From assembly GCF_009193305.1 (NCBI RefSeq), contig NZ_WBVS01000001.1:310001-374000 (forward strand): a DNA stretch of 64,000 nt, given 5' to 3'. Below the pieces are notes generated by a model. That model was not told where the DNA came from, made no database searches, and saw nothing but the letters and a program-made list of their open reading frames with translations. Source of the DNA: Bifidobacterium cebidarum (GTDB lineage Bacteria > Actinomycetota > Actinomycetes > Actinomycetales > Bifidobacteriaceae). The translations under genes were made by a program, and so were the position numbers. Shown here piece by piece: positions 1-9,749 of the stretch. How positions within the stretch are numbered: the first letter of the stretch is position 1; each line of letters starts with the position of its first letter.

Positions 1-1850
1 GGCGAGTTCTCGATGCCACCCCAGAAGGCGAGCATATCGTCGGCGATGTCGCGCTGGTTGTAGATGTCATCCGCATCGGCGGCCTTCTTGGCGGCATCGG
101 TGATGTTGGTCATCGCCAACTCCACATACTGCAGCAGACGGGAGCTCAGTTCCGGACGCAGAATCACCGCGTTGTTGAACGCGGCGGTGACCGCGGAACG
201 CACGGAATCAGGATTCGTGCCGTCGTAGAGGAAGCTCTTGACGAACTCGTCGAAGTCCTCGAAGTCCTCCGGCAGATCGAGCGCATGAGCGAACGGGCGG
301 AAGGCGTCCACATCGGTATCCATCACACGGTCGTAGAACGGGAAGAACTGGTTCAGTGTGGTGAACGCGCGTTCGGTGTAACGCCCCAGCCAGTAGAGGT
401 TATCAGCCTTGGAAGCGGTCACCAGGGAGAGTGAGTGATGACGGGATTGGCTGAGCAAATTAGCGATCTGCACTTCGGCACCAAGCTCATGCTCGACGCC
501 GGTTTCCGGTGCCAGCACCCACGTGTCCTTGAAACCGCCACCCTGGGAGGAGTTGACAATCATCTGGCCGGGCACCGACGAGTAGCGGGTCAGGCCTGAA
601 TACCATACGTGCGTGCTTTTGCCGGTGACCACAAACGCACGCAGGTCGCACTTGCGCGGCGACATCTCACCGGTCTTGGGATCGACCACATCGATATCAC
701 GGAACTGGATGACCTCCTGTGCGATGAATCGGCGTGGATCCTCCTTGATGCGGTCGGCGAGATCCTCTCGTGCAGCCGCGTCCAGGGAAGAGCCGAACAC
801 CACACCATAGCCGCCGGCCTCAGCCACATCCTTGATGACCAGCTCACCCATACGATCCAAGACCTCCTTGCGGTCGGCCTCGAACATCGGCATATAGGTG
901 GGCGCGTTGTGCAGGATCGGCTCCTCGCCGAGGTAGTACTTGATCATCTGCGGCACGAAGTAATAGATGGCCTTGTCGTCGGCCGCGCCATTGCCGGGCG
1001 CATTGACGATGGCCACGTTGCCGGCGCGGTAGGCGGACAGGATGCCCGGCACACCGATCACCGAATCGGGGTTGAAGGCGAACGGATCCAGGTATTCGTC
1101 GGACAGACGGCGGTACACCACGCCCACGCGATGGCGCTTGCCGGCGTAATCAAGGAAGAAGACCTTGTTGTCCACCACTTCGAGGTCCTCCGGGAAAGCC
1201 AGCGCGGCACCGGTTTTCTCAGCCAGATAGGCGTGCTCGAAGAATGCGGAATTGTACCGGCCCGGGGTCAGCACCACAGCGATGCCCTCGGTGGAGACGA
1301 AATCCATGGCCTTGCGCAGCAAACGCGGATATTCACGATTGTCCCGAATATGCACATCGCGGAACAGGCGGGGAGAAATGCGACGCTCGATGTCACGCAC
1401 GAACAGCGGGTAGCTGGCTCCGGAGGGGATGCGCAGGTTGTCTTCAAGCACCCACCAACGGCCGTCCTCGCCCTGCACCAGATCCTCGCCGGCGATATGC
1501 GCGAAGATGCCGCCGGGAGGGGTCACGCCGTTCACCTGCGGGAAGTAGCCGGCGGAGGTGTAGACGTACTCCTCCGGCACCACGCCGTCATGGATAATCG
1601 ACTTGTCCGAATAGATGTCCTTCAGGTAGGCGTTCAGCGCGTTGACACGTTGCTTCAGGCCTTTCTCCAGCTCATCGAATTCGTCGGATTCGATGATGCG
1701 TGGCACAGGATCGTAGGGAAACAGACGGTCGTGATACTCGTTGTTCTTGTAGATACCGAAACGCACACCGTTTCGAGACAGCTCACGGTTGATCGCTTCG
1801 CGGCGGTTCACTAATTCATGGGCCAGCTTGTGTGCGGCTGATTCAATCAT
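1..1850 (-). CDS. circularly permuted ATP-grasp / alpha-E domain protein (partial, C-terminus off the window)
   Basis: The minus frame is open from ATG at 1850 to the window edge, about 616 codons without a stop, so the gene is cut at its 3' end. The start has a good Shine-Dalgarno (AAGGAG, about 9 nt upstream); an ATG at 1858 is in another frame and stops at once. Residues from about 80 (FPQVNG, then GEDLVQGEDGRWWVLEDN) to about 450 match the circularly permuted ATP-grasp family, including RIPSGASYP and VNAPGNGAADDK. After about residue 470 the segment LLSQSRHHSLSLVTASKADNL begins an alpha-E (helical) domain, so this is the fused type. Family members are linked to peptide-bond or peptide-modification chemistry, but the substrate here is unknown. 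It is divergent from truA. Confidence 0.85.
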   Translation of the reverse strand, partial: MIESAAHKLAHELVNRREAINRELSRNGVRFGIYKNNEYHDRLFPYDPVPRIIESDEFDELEKGLKQRVNALNAYLKDIYSDKSIIHDGVVPEEYVYTSAGYFPQVNGVTPPGGIFAHIAGEDLVQGEDGRWWVLEDNLRIPSGASYPLFVRDIERRISPRLFRDVHIRDNREYPRLLRKAMDFVSTEGIAVVLTPGRYNSAFFEHAYLAEKTGAALAFPEDLEVVDNKVFFLDYAGKRHRVGVVYRRLSDEYLDPFAFNPDSVIGVPGILSAYRAGNVAIVNAPGNGAADDKAIYYFVPQMIKYYLGEEPILHNAPTYMPMFEADRKEVLDRMGELVIKDVAEAGGYGVVFGSSLDAAAREDLADRIKEDPRRFIAQEVIQFRDIDVVDPKTGEMSPRKCDLRAFVVTGKSTHVWYSGLTRYSSVPGQMIVNSSQGGGFKDTWVLAPETGVEHELGAEVQIANLLSQSRHHSLSLVTASKADNLYWLGRYTERAFTTLNQFFPFYDRVMDTDVDAFRPFAHALDLPEDFEDFDEFVKSFLYDGTNPDSVRSAVTAAFNNAVILRPELSSRLLQYVELAMTNITDAAKKAADADDIYNQRDIADDMLAFWGGIENS

Positions 1851-2010
1851 CGTGCCATGCTCCTTGCTGTTGCGGCTTTGGCGCGCGCTCACGCCTACCC
1901 ACCGCGACCGGGTTTGATGGTTACAACCTAGAGCCGGACCGTTTCGGCAAATGTGCTGGTGTGTTACGGGCAGGAAACTTGCACTTCCATGTTCGATAAG
2001 ATGGTGGGCT

Positions 2011-2925
2011 ATGACACGACTTCGCATTGATTTGGCATACGATGGCGGCGGATTCTTCGGTTGGGCTCGCCAACCCGATTTGCGCACCGTGCAGGGCACG
2101 ATTGAGGATGCGCTGCATACAGTGTTGCGGGTGTCGGCTGGTGATGCCAATGAGCCGCTACGCCTAACGGTTGCAGGGCGTACGGATACCGGCGTGCATG
2201 CTTCGCATCAGGTGGCGCATTTGGATGTCTCCGAGACGGCGCTGGCGCGATGCATGGGGCATATGAATGTTCCCGTATGCGAAGCATTGGCCCGGCGGCT
2301 GAGGGCTGTATTGCCTGCTGACATTGTGATTCACCGTATTGCGATTGCTCCTGCGGGTTTTGATGCGCGATTCTCCGCATTGGAACGCACGTACGTGTAC
2401 CGTGTGGCCGACCGCTCGAGCGAAGTGGATCCTCGTCTGCGCGGCTGCGTGCTGCGGGTGGATGAATCGTTGGATATCGCTGTGATGAATCAGGCCGCGG
2501 CACTGACGATTGGCCTGCATGACTTCGGTTCTTTTGCGACGCCGAATCCCGGAGGCACGACGATACGCGAAGTGAAAACCGCCTATTGGCGGCGAGTGCC
2601 GGTCTCTCCCCTCGTGCCTGATGAATTGGCAATGGATGAGGTCTATCGGACACCGTCATTGGAATCCGGTTTGCTGGTGTTTACGATTGTGGCCGACGCT
2701 TTTGCCCGCAATATGGTGCGGTCGCTGGTCGGCTCGTGTGTGAAGGTGGGTTCTGGGCGAAAGACCTTGGACTGGTTTGCCGGCAAAATGACCGAACCTG
2801 CGCGAGAGGGATCAAGTGGGCCCATCGCACCGCAGGGGTTGACGTTGGAGCATATTGCCTATCCGGCCGACGATCAGCTGGCTGCCCGCGCCGAAGCGAT
2901 TCGAGCCGTGCGCACGCTGCCGTAA
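2011..2925 (+). CDS. truA: tRNA pseudouridine(38-40) synthase TruA
   Basis: 304 residues if started at ATG 2011, giving MTRLRIDLAYDGGGFFGW, the usual TruA N-terminus; the frame is open further upstream but those residues are not family-like. The catalytic aspartate lies in AGRTDTGVHA (Asp59). The enzyme makes pseudouridine at positions 38-40 of the tRNA anticodon arm. There is no strong Shine-Dalgarno. A TAAGAT at 1997-2002 ends 8 nt before ATG and may be the -10 of a leaderless transcript. In many bacteria truA follows rplQ in the same operon; here it is on the opposite strand and converges on rplQ, sharing a terminator at 2949-2983. Confidence 0.96.
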   Translation: MTRLRIDLAYDGGGFFGWARQPDLRTVQGTIEDALHTVLRVSAGDANEPLRLTVAGRTDTGVHASHQVAHLDVSETALARCMGHMNVPVCEALARRLRAVLPADIVIHRIAIAPAGFDARFSALERTYVYRVADRSSEVDPRLRGCVLRVDESLDIAVMNQAAALTIGLHDFGSFATPNPGGTTIREVKTAYWRRVPVSPLVPDELAMDEVYRTPSLESGLLVFTIVADAFARNMVRSLVGSCVKVGSGRKTLDWFAGKMTEPAREGSSGPIAPQGLTLEHIAYPADDQLAARAEAIRAVRTLP

Positions 2926-2948
2926 ACGGCAATTCCCGGAATATGCAA

Positions 2949-2983
2949 AAGAGGGTTGGAATCCAAACGATTCCAACCCTCTT
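2949..2983. terminator. bidirectional terminator between truA and rplQ
   Basis: A perfect 15-bp inverted repeat (arms 2949-2963 and 2969-2983, loop 5 nt) begins with AAGAGGGTTGG. On the minus strand it runs into TTTT, so it ends the alpha operon (rplQ) and probably truA too. Confidence 0.85.
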
Positions 2984-3008
2984 ATTCGCTCATCGGCTCA
3001 GCGATGGC

Positions 3009-3515
3009 TCACTCGGCGTTCTCGGCCGGAGCCTCAGCAGCTGCGGTCTCCTCGACCGGGGCCTCGGTAGCCTCGGTGGCAGCGGCTTCAGCGGCCGGAG
3101 CTTCGTCAGCGACCTTGGTGGCAGCCTCGGCTTCCTTCACGACAGCCTTCTTGGCAACCGGCTCGGTCACGAGCTCGATCACGGCAGCCGGGGAGGAATC
3201 GCCAACGCGCGGAGCGATCTTGACGATACGGGTGTAGCCACCCTCACGCTGCTCCATCTGCTCGGCAATCTGGGTGAACAGGACGTGCACCACGGACTTG
3301 TTGCGGATGACGCGCATCACGCGACGACGGGAGTGCAGATCACCGCGCTTGGCGAAGGTGATCAGGCGCTCAGCCAGCGGACGAAGGCGCTTGGCCTTCG
3401 GCAGCGTGGTGGTGATGCGGCCGTTCTGGAACAGGCTGGTCGCCATGTTTGCCAGCATGAGGCGCTCGTGCGCAGGGCTGGAAGCCAGACGCGGGCCCTT
3501 CTTAGGTGTAGGCAT
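3009..3515 (-). CDS. rplQ: 50S ribosomal protein L17
   Basis: 168 residues starting [21 protein letters not shown]. The first 118 or so are the L17 fold with [20 protein letters not shown]. The last 45 residues are an alanine/glutamate-rich tail ([16 protein letters not shown]), an extension typical of actinobacterial L17 and probably disordered. It lies at the exit of the large subunit. Last gene of the alpha cluster, about 90 nt after rpoA. Confidence 0.97.
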   Translation of the reverse strand: MPTPKKGPRLASSPAHERLMLANMATSLFQNGRITTTLPKAKRLRPLAERLITFAKRGDLHSRRRVMRVIRNKSVVHVLFTQIAEQMEQREGGYTRIVKIAPRVGDSSPAAVIELVTEPVAKKAVVKEAEAATKVADEAPAAEAAATEATEAPVEETAAAEAPAENAE

Positions 3516-3605
3516 GGGTTTACTCCTTATTGTCCGTCAGGCTTGCAGGTGGGCATATGCCCGAACATCCGCAAGCCTCCACGAACGGTTTGTCAAAGAG
3601 GCAGA

Positions 3606-4601
3606 TCACTCGTCTTCCGGCGAGAAGAAGGTGCCACCTTCGAGATTATTGGTGTCGAAGGCCATCGGCGAGGACTTGAGGCTCAGACCAAGGGCCTGCA
3701 GCTTCTCCTTGACCTCATCGATTGACTTCATACCGAAATTGCGGATGTCGAGCAGGTCCTGCTCGGTGTGGGAGACAAGCTCACCGATGGTGTGGATGCC
3801 CTCACGCTTGAGGCAGTTGTAGGAACGCTGCGTCAGGTTGAGGTCCTCAATCGGAACGGCCATCTCGGGGTTGGTCTCCTCGGCCACCGGGGCCGGACCG
3901 ACCTCGACACCTTCGGCCTGGGTGTTGAGCTCACGGCACAGGCCGAAGAGCTCCACCAGGGTCGAACCAGCGGAAGCCACCGCATCACGCGGGGAGATGG
4001 CAGGCTTGGTCTCCACGTCCAGAATGAGCTTGTCGAAGTCCGTGCGCTGTTCCACACGGGTGGCCTCGACCTTGTAGCTCACCTTGAGCACCGGGGAGTA
4101 GATGGAATCAACCGGGATACGGCCGATTTCAGCGTTGTCCTGCTTGTTCATCTGGGCCGGCACATAGCCGCGACCACGCTCGACGGTGAACTCAATCTCG
4201 AGCTCGCCGTCTTCCGCGAGGGTGGCAATGTGCTGATCCGGGTTGGCAATGGTGACGCCGGCCGGCGGGGTGATGTCCCCGGCGGTAGCCTCGCCCTTGC
4301 CGCTCTTGCGCAGGTACATGACCACAGGCTCGTCGTATTCGCTGGTGAGCACAATGCCCTTGATGTTGAGCAGAATCTCGGTGACGTCTTCCTGAACGCC
4401 CGGCAGAGTGGTGAACTCATGCAGAGCGCCGGAGATGCGCACGGAGGTGACAGCCGCACCAGGGATGGAGCTCAGCAGCGTGCGACGCAGCGAGTTGCCG
4501 AGCGTATAGCCGAAGCCAGGCTCGAGCGGCTCGATGGTGAAGCGGGAGCGCTGCGGATTCAGGGATTCCTCGGTCAGAGTCGGACGCTGTGCAATAAGCA
4601 C
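3606..4601 (-). CDS. rpoA: DNA-directed RNA polymerase alpha subunit
   Basis: 331 residues if started at GTG 4601 ([12 protein letters not shown]), which has AAAGGA about 8 nt upstream; an ATG 36 nt earlier gives non-homologous residues. The N-terminal dimerisation domain shows [29 protein letters not shown] in its usual place, and the C-terminal domain shows [22 protein letters not shown], with the helix-hairpin-helix that contacts UP elements and activators. In other actinobacteria rpsD usually lies between rpsK and rpoA; it is missing here. The gap to rpsK is 80 nt. Confidence 0.97.
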   Translation of the reverse strand: MLIAQRPTLTEESLNPQRSRFTIEPLEPGFGYTLGNSLRRTLLSSIPGAAVTSVRISGALHEFTTLPGVQEDVTEILLNIKGIVLTSEYDEPVVMYLRKSGKGEATAGDITPPAGVTIANPDQHIATLAEDGELEIEFTVERGRGYVPAQMNKQDNAEIGRIPVDSIYSPVLKVSYKVEATRVEQRTDFDKLILDVETKPAISPRDAVASAGSTLVELFGLCRELNTQAEGVEVGPAPVAEETNPEMAVPIEDLNLTQRSYNCLKREGIHTIGELVSHTEQDLLDIRNFGMKSIDEVKEKLQALGLSLKSSPMAFDTNNLEGGTFFSPEDE

Positions 4602-4681
4602 TGTGGTTATCCTTTCAGCTTGAACTCGGTGGTGCACTCACCGGTTAAGCGGTTTTGGATTGATTTGGTATTGCTGAGTGC

Positions 4682-5080
4682 TCAGACGCGACGACGCTTC
4701 GGAGGACGAACGCCGTTGTGGGCTTGCGGGGTGACGTCGGTGATGGAACCAACCTCGAGGCCCGCGGACTGCAGGGAGCGGATAGCGGTTTCACGACCGG
4801 AACCCGGGCCCTTGACGAACACGTCGACCTTCTTGACACCGTGCTCCATTGCCTTGCGAGCAGCGGACTCGGCAGCCATACCAGCAGCGTACGGCGTGGA
4901 CTTACGGGAGCCCTTGAAGCCGACATCGCCACCGGAGGCCCAGGACACCACAGCGCCGGACGGATCGGTGATCGAGATGATCGTGTTGTTGAAAGTGGAC
5001 TTGATGTGAGCCTGGCCGACCGGGACCGACTTGCGATCGCGACGACGAGGCTTACGAGCGGCTTGCTTTGGAGCTGCCAT
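4682..5080 (-). CDS. rpsK: 30S ribosomal protein S11
   Basis: 132 residues, starting [20 protein letters not shown]. The core INSTFNN-like stretch ([15 protein letters not shown]), [13 protein letters not shown] and the basic C-terminus [11 protein letters not shown] are diagnostic for S11, which lines the platform of the small subunit near the E site. It follows rpsM with an 86-nt gap that contains a small GGGATG/CATCCC hairpin (5129-5145). Confidence 0.97.
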   Translation of the reverse strand: MAAPKQAARKPRRRDRKSVPVGQAHIKSTFNNTIISITDPSGAVVSWASGGDVGFKGSRKSTPYAAGMAAESAARKAMEHGVKKVDVFVKGPGSGRETAIRSLQSAGLEVGSITDVTPQAHNGVRPPKRRRV

Positions 5081-5166
5081 TGACCCTCGTTTCCTAGTAA
5101 CGAACTTTGTTGTTTATGTCCGAGCGATGGGATGACATTCATCCCGTGGCTTGGATCATGCCACGC

Positions 5167-5544
5167 TTACTTGGTGGCCTTCTTCTTTCCGGCGACCGTG
5201 CGCTTCGGGCCCTTGCGGGTGCGAGCGTTGGTCTTGGTGCGCTGACCGCGCACAGGAAGTCCCTTACGGTGACGCTGGCCTTGGTAGCAGTTGATCTGAA
5301 TCTTGCGACGAATGTCCGCATCGATTTCACGACGCAGATCACCCTCGATCTTGTAGTTGGCCTCGAGGTAGTCACGCAGCGTAATCAGCTGCTCGTCGGT
5401 AAGATCCTTGACGCGGATGTCCGGGTTGATACCGGTCGCGGCAAGCGTTTCCTTGGCACGAGTGCGACCCACACCGAAAATGTAGGTGAGGGCGATCTCG
5501 ATGCGCTTCTCATTGGGGATGTCGACTCCGGCAAGACGTGCCAT
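5167..5544 (-). CDS. rpsM: 30S ribosomal protein S13
   Basis: 125 residues from ATG 5544 ([14 protein letters not shown]), preceded by AAGGAA; an upstream in-frame ATG would add 11 non-homologous residues. S13 signatures present are [11 protein letters not shown] and [17 protein letters not shown]. The protein contacts the P-site tRNA in the head of the small subunit. The 147-nt gap to rpmJ contains two short hairpins (5598-5617 and 5621-5648), which may be processing sites. Confidence 0.97.
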   Translation of the reverse strand: MARLAGVDIPNEKRIEIALTYIFGVGRTRAKETLAATGINPDIRVKDLTDEQLITLRDYLEANYKIEGDLRREIDADIRRKIQINCYQGQRHRKGLPVRGQRTKTNARTRKGPKRTVAGKKKATK

Positions 5545-5691
5545 TGCGATTCCTTCTTGTTGCCGTAGGTCTTGCACCCGCTCGTCCGGTTACCCGGCAC
5601 GGGCCTACGTACCCGTGGTTCAGTGTCGTTCCCTTGCGGGAAGCACTGTGAGTGAGTGCCTTATTTACTTGTGCCGCTGGAGAATCTGCTC

Positions 5692-5805
5692 TCAGCCCTG
5701 ACGCTGCTTGTGGCGGGGGTTGGTGCAGATCACCATGACGCGGCCGTGACGACGAATCACGCGGCAGTTTTCGCAGATTCGCTTCACACTAGGGCTGACC
5801 TTCAT
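5692..5805 (-). CDS. rpmJ: 50S ribosomal protein L36 (zinc-type)
   Basis: A 37-residue gene below the usual ORF size cutoff. It reads [21 protein letters not shown], followed by [16 protein letters not shown]. The C-x2-C, C and H ligands make it the zinc-binding form. It sits between infA and rpsM, its standard place, with a Shine-Dalgarno (AAAGGAT) before ATG 5805. Confidence 0.96.
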   Translation of the reverse strand: MKVSPSVKRICENCRVIRRHGRVMVICTNPRHKQRQG

Positions 5806-5826
5806 GGTTATCCTTTACTTGTACCT

Positions 5827-6045
5827 TTACTTATAGCGGTACGTAATACGTCCGCGGTTCAGGTCGTAGGGGCTCATTTCAAGCACCACACGATCCTGAG
5901 GCAGGATACGAATGTAGTTCTTGCGCATCTTGCCGGAGATAGTGGCGAGCACGATGTGCTTGTTTTCGAGCTCAACGCGGAACATCGCGTTCGGCAGTGC
6001 CTCCACTACCTGACCTTCGACTTCAATCACACCGTCTTTTGCCAT
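5827..6045 (-). CDS. infA: translation initiation factor IF-1
   Basis: 72 residues from ATG 6045 ([20 protein letters not shown]), the normal IF-1 length, preceded by AGAGG. An in-frame start further upstream would add 22 unrelated residues. The S1/OB fold shows [28 protein letters not shown]-1 occupies the A site during initiation. A hairpin and a TTGACA box upstream (6106-6176) suggest separate transcription from adk. map, frequently found between adk and infA, is absent. Confidence 0.97.
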   Translation of the reverse strand: MAKDGVIEVEGQVVEALPNAMFRVELENKHIVLATISGKMRKNYIRILPQDRVVLEMSPYDLNRGRITYRYK

Positions 6046-6105
6046 ATGCCTCTGGTTTCCTATCGTTGGACGAATTACTACGGGTGCATACGAAGACACA
6101 CCAAA

Positions 6106-6111
6106 TGTCAA
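6106..6111 (-). promoter_or_regulatory. possible -35 box of an infA promoter
   Basis: The minus strand reads TTGACA at 6111-6106. The nearest -10-like hexamer is TATGCA at 6090-6085, giving a 15-nt spacer, shorter than ideal. It lies directly after the adk-infA hairpin, so a second promoter for the alpha cluster is plausible but not certain. Confidence 0.35.
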
Positions 6112-6133
6112 ATATATACAGGGGCATATACAG

Positions 6134-6176
6134 CAGTACCCCTATGCAACACACGGCGTGTCGCATAGGGGTACTG
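6134..6176 (-). terminator. adk-infA hairpin (terminator or attenuator)
   Basis: A perfect 14-bp inverted repeat (arms 6134-6147 and 6163-6176) with a 15-nt loop that itself holds ACAC/GTGT. There is no clear U-run on the minus side, so it may act as an attenuator or RNA-processing site rather than a simple terminator. Confidence 0.6.
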
Positions 6177-6218
6177 AAATAAATCTGTGGTATCTACCGA
6201 TGCCTACGACTCAGCCAT

Positions 6219-6779
6219 TCACTTCAGATCGGAGATGATGCGCTGGCTGATTTCGCTGATCTCACCAACGCCATTCTCGAGGACCAGCAGGCCGCGGGAC
6301 TTGTAGATGTCGAGCAGCGGGGCGGTTTCCTTCTCGTAGGTTTCGAGACGCTTGGCGATGGCCTCCGGAGTGTCATCGGCACGGCCCTGCTCGGCGGCAC
6401 GCTTCTTCATACGCTCCAGCAGCACTTCGCGATCGGCCTCAAGTGCCACAACGTGATCAAGCGGGGTGCCCAGCTCTTCGAGCATCTGGTCGAGGGCCTC
6501 GACCTGGGCGGCGTTGCGCGGGTAGCCGTCGAGAATCCAGCCATCCTTGCAATCATCCTTGGCCAGACGGTCCTTGACGATCTTGTTGGTCAGGGAATCC
6601 GGGACCAGTTCGCCCTTGTCGGTGTAGCTCATCGCTTCAAGACCGAGCTCAGTCTTGTTCTTGATGTTGTATCGGAAGATGTCACCGGTGGAAATGGTCG
6701 GGATGCCGAAGTGCTCGGCGAGCAGAGCAGCCTGAGTGCCCTTGCCGACGCCCTGGGGGCCCATGATGAGCAGACGCAT
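6219..6779 (-). CDS. adk: adenylate kinase
   Basis: 186 residues starting MRLLIMGPQGVGKGTQAALL, with the P-loop GPQGVGKGT at residues 7-15. ILDGYPRNAAQ (AMP-binding region) and a short LID (RMKKRAAEQGRADDTPEA) without zinc cysteines give the short actinobacterial form. It interconverts 2 ADP with ATP and AMP. It lies 57 nt downstream of secY and is probably cotranscribed with it. Confidence 0.97.
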   Translation of the reverse strand: MRLLIMGPQGVGKGTQAALLAEHFGIPTISTGDIFRYNIKNKTELGLEAMSYTDKGELVPDSLTNKIVKDRLAKDDCKDGWILDGYPRNAAQVEALDQMLEELGTPLDHVVALEADREVLLERMKKRAAEQGRADDTPEAIAKRLETYEKETAPLLDIYKSRGLLVLENGVGEISEISQRIISDLK

Positions 6780-6836
6780 GGTTCTGTCCTTTCTATAACA
6801 AACAGAGCTCCCCGCTGACGTGAGGAGCTATAACAA

Positions 6837-8177
6837 TTACTTGCCTTCCTTGTGGTCCACGTTTTCGAGCAGGAAGCCGGTGTACTGGAACTGCTCGGTC
6901 TGGGCCTTGGCCTGGCGCAGGGTGTCAAGGCCGACGCCGGCGATAATCAGAATCGTGGTACCGCCGAACGGAAGCTGGGCATTCAAGCCGAGCGCCATAA
7001 TCAGCACGGTCGGGATCAAGGCCACGAACAGCAGGTAGACAGCGCCCACGGTGTTGAGACGGTTCATCACGTAGGTCAGGTAACGGCTGGTGGCGTTGCC
7101 GGCGCGGATGCCAGGGATGAAGCCGCCGTACTGCTTCATGTTATCTGCGGTCTCATCCGGGTTGAAGGTGATGGACGTGTAGAAGAAGCAGAAGAACACG
7201 ATCATCAGCGCATACAGTGCGATGTACCACACGGATGTGGTGTTGGCCAGATTGGTGTTGATCCACTTGACCCAGGACTGGTCAGACTTGCCGAACTGGG
7301 CGATTAGTGTCGGGATGGCCAGGATGGAGGAAGCAAAGATCGGAGGGATAACGCCGGACATGTTGATCTTCAGCGGCAGGTAGGTGGAGGATCCACCGTA
7401 CATCTTGCGGCCGATCATGCGGCGCGTGTACTGCACCGGCACGCGGCGCTGGCACAGTTCCACGAAGTCGACGAAGATCAGGATGACGACGAGCACGGAG
7501 ACCACGATGGCGAACTTGCCCCAGTTGCCGTCGGTGCCGTTGGTACCGTAACCGATCTCCCACAGCTGCGGCAGGAAGCCGGAGCAGATGGACATGAAGA
7601 TCAAGATGGACATACCTTGGCCGATGCCCTTGTCGGTCACCAATTCGGCCATCCACATGATGAAGCCGGTGCCGCCGGTCATGATCAGCACCATGACGAC
7701 GAGGTTCCATACGGAGCCGTCCGGGATGACCTGGTCGCATTGGTAGTTGAAGAGTGCGCCGGAACGCGCGGTGACCAGAATCGTGGTGGACTGCAACACT
7801 GCCAGGCCGATGGTGAGGTATCGGGTGTACTGGGTGAGCTTAGCCTCGCCGGACTGGCCTTCCTTATGAAGGGCTTCGAATCGAGGAATCACGACGCGGA
7901 GCAACTGCACCACGATGGATGCGGTGATGTATGGCATCACGCCCAGCGCGAATATGGACAGCTGGAGCATGGCGCCGCCGGAGAAGAGGTTCACCAATCC
8001 GATGAAGTTCTCCTGGGTGGAGCTGCCGATCTTGGCCATGCACTCGTTCACTACGTTGTAGTCCACACCAGGGGTTGGAATGAACGATCCAATACGATAA
8101 ATAATGATGATGAACAGGACGAAGAGAATCTTCTTCCTGAGTTCCTTGGTCTTCAGGGCCTGGATTAGTGTCCTCAC
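6837..8177 (-). CDS. secY: preprotein translocase subunit SecY
   Basis: 446 residues from GTG 8177 (VRTLIQALKTKELRKK), with GGAGG 8 nt upstream; the longer open frame from 8222 is unlikely. It has ten predicted membrane spans, starting ILFVLFIIIIYRIGSFIPTPGV, and the conserved cytosolic loops (RVPVQYTRRMIGRKMYGG; GIRAGNATSRYL). It forms the central channel for Sec-dependent export. Unlike the tight spc genes before it, secY is separated from rplO by 197 nt containing a terminator, so it likely has its own promoter together with adk. Confidence 0.97.
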   Translation of the reverse strand: MRTLIQALKTKELRKKILFVLFIIIIYRIGSFIPTPGVDYNVVNECMAKIGSSTQENFIGLVNLFSGGAMLQLSIFALGVMPYITASIVVQLLRVVIPRFEALHKEGQSGEAKLTQYTRYLTIGLAVLQSTTILVTARSGALFNYQCDQVIPDGSVWNLVVMVLIMTGGTGFIMWMAELVTDKGIGQGMSILIFMSICSGFLPQLWEIGYGTNGTDGNWGKFAIVVSVLVVILIFVDFVELCQRRVPVQYTRRMIGRKMYGGSSTYLPLKINMSGVIPPIFASSILAIPTLIAQFGKSDQSWVKWINTNLANTTSVWYIALYALMIVFFCFFYTSITFNPDETADNMKQYGGFIPGIRAGNATSRYLTYVMNRLNTVGAVYLLFVALIPTVLIMALGLNAQLPFGGTTILIIAGVGLDTLRQAKAQTEQFQYTGFLLENVDHKEGK

Positions 8178-8299
8178 CTGGATTTCCTCCCTATAGTGCG
8201 AATCAAGCGCACAAAAATACACAAACTATCGAACGAGCATAGTCTAACGTACCTACTTAAGACACCTTTGTCTCGAGTTTCTTTCGTTCGATGGCAATG

Positions 8300-8337
8300 A
8301 TAAACCCCCGTCCACCGATTGGCGGGCGGGGGTTTAT
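8300..8337 (-). terminator. terminator between rplO and secY
   Basis: A long stem (arms 8300-8316 and 8321-8337, one mismatch and one G-U pair) with a CCCCC/GGGGG core and ATAAA/TTTAT ends. It sits between rplO and secY, so the spc operon appears to end here. Confidence 0.75.
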
Positions 8338-8374
8338 CTATGTCTTAGCCTTGCTTAGGCTCCCCGTGAGACGC

Positions 8375-8827
8375 TCAGTCTTCGGAGATGGAGCCACCAG
8401 CAGCTTCGATCTTGGACTTGGCGGAAGCCGAGGCCTTCACACCCTTGAGGTTGAAAGCAACGGTGGTCTCGCCCTCGCCCAGAACCTTCACCGGGGCGTT
8501 GCCGCGAACGGCGCCCTTGGCGACCAGGTCGGCAGCGGTCACGTCGCCACCCTCGGGGAAGATCTCCACGAGCTTGGCGATGTTGATGACCTGAGCCTCA
8601 ACCTTGAACGGGTTCTTGAAGCCACGGAGCTTCGGCAGGCGCATGTACAGCGGCAGCTGGCCACCTTCGAAGCCAGGACGCACGTGATTGCGCTTGGTCT
8701 GGCCCTTGGCGCCACGACCGGCGGTCTTGCCCTTGGAGCCTTCACCGCGGCCCACGCGGGTGCGGTCCTTGTTGGCGCCCGGAGCAGGCTTCAGGTCGTG
8801 CATCTGCAGGATTTCGTTATCTGCCAT
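8375..8827 (-). CDS. rplO: 50S ribosomal protein L15
   Basis: 150 residues beginning [20 protein letters not shown]. It shows the L15 pattern [20 protein letters not shown] and [18 protein letters not shown]. An early-binding large-subunit protein. It starts 2 nt after rpmD and is the last gene before the spc terminator. Confidence 0.97.
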   Translation of the reverse strand: MADNEILQMHDLKPAPGANKDRTRVGRGEGSKGKTAGRGAKGQTKRNHVRPGFEGGQLPLYMRLPKLRGFKNPFKVEAQVINIAKLVEIFPEGGDVTAADLVAKGAVRGNAPVKVLGEGETTVAFNLKGVKASASAKSKIEAAGGSISED

Positions 8828-8829
8828 AA

Positions 8830-9015
8830 TCAGTCAACCTCCTCAACGGTGACCAGGTGACGCACGGCGTTCACCAGACCACGGTTGGCCGGGGTGTCCG
8901 GGCGGACAACGGTCTTGCCGATCTTGTTCAGACCGAGGGTCTTGGCGGTGGCACGCTGAGCCGGGGTACGGTTCACGAGGCCGTGGTGCAGGGTAATCTT
9001 CAGGTTCTTAGCCAT
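8830..9015 (-). CDS. rpmD: 50S ribosomal protein L30
   Basis: 61 residues from ATG 9015 ([20 protein letters not shown]); an ATG three codons earlier is also in frame but less conserved. [21 protein letters not shown] is the L30 core. It lies 5 nt after rpsE, so translational coupling is likely. Confidence 0.95.
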   Translation of the reverse strand: MAKNLKITLHHGLVNRTPAQRATAKTLGLNKIGKTVVRPDTPANRGLVNAVRHLVTVEEVD

Positions 9016-9020
9016 GATAA

Positions 9021-9749
9021 TCACTCACCGTCCTTCTCTTCGGCAGCCTTGGCAGCGGCCTCTTCGCGAGCCTTACGAGCCTCGGCAATGCCTTCGGCGC
9101 GGGCACGCAGCAGAGCGTCAGGAGCGACTTCGTTGAGGGACAGGCCACGGCGAGCGGCAATCTCCTCCGGCTCCTCAAGCTGCTTGAGGGCATCCACGGT
9201 AGCGCGAACGACGTTCACGGCGGTGGCGGAGCCCATGGACTTGGACAGCACGTCGGTGATGCCGGCGCATTCCATGACGGCGCGCACGGAGCCACCGGCG
9301 ATTACGCCGGTACCCGGGGCAGCCGGACGCAGCAGAACGGTGCCTGCAGCATCGTGGCCCTGAACCGGGTGGGTGATGGTGCCGCGGACGCGAGGCACGG
9401 AGAACATGTGCTTCTTGGCGTCCAGCTGGCCCTTGGCGATGGCGGCCGGGACCTCACGGGACTTGCCGTAGCCGACGCCCACGGTGCCGTTACCATCGCC
9501 GACCACCACGAGGGCGGCAAAGCTGAAGGTACGACCACCCTTGTGGGTCTTGGACACACGGTTGATGGTCACCACGCGATCGAGCAGTTCGTCGCCGCGG
9601 TTTTCCTCACGACGGTTACGACGCTCGCCACGACGACCTTCGCCGCGCTGGCCACGACGACCCTTGCGGTCCTCGTTGTTGGATTCGGTCGCCACAGTGT
9701 TCTGAGTTTCTTCAGCCACTTGGGTTTCCTTTGCTTCGTTGTCGCTCAC
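9021..9749 (-). CDS. rpsE: 30S ribosomal protein S5
   Basis: 242 residues. The first 50 are an acidic then arginine-rich extension ([20 protein letters not shown]) typical of actinobacterial S5; the double-stranded RNA-binding domain follows ([23 protein letters not shown]) and then the S5 C-terminal fold ([16 protein letters not shown]). S5 helps translational accuracy. Its ATG overlaps the rplR stop codon by 4 nt. Confidence 0.97.
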   Translation of the reverse strand: MSDNEAKETQVAEETQNTVATESNNEDRKGRRGQRGEGRRGERRNRREENRGDELLDRVVTINRVSKTHKGGRTFSFAALVVVGDGNGTVGVGYGKSREVPAAIAKGQLDAKKHMFSVPRVRGTITHPVQGHDAAGTVLLRPAAPGTGVIAGGSVRAVMECAGITDVLSKSMGSATAVNVVRATVDALKQLEEPEEIAARRGLSLNEVAPDALLRARAEGIAEARKAREEAAAKAAEEKDGE

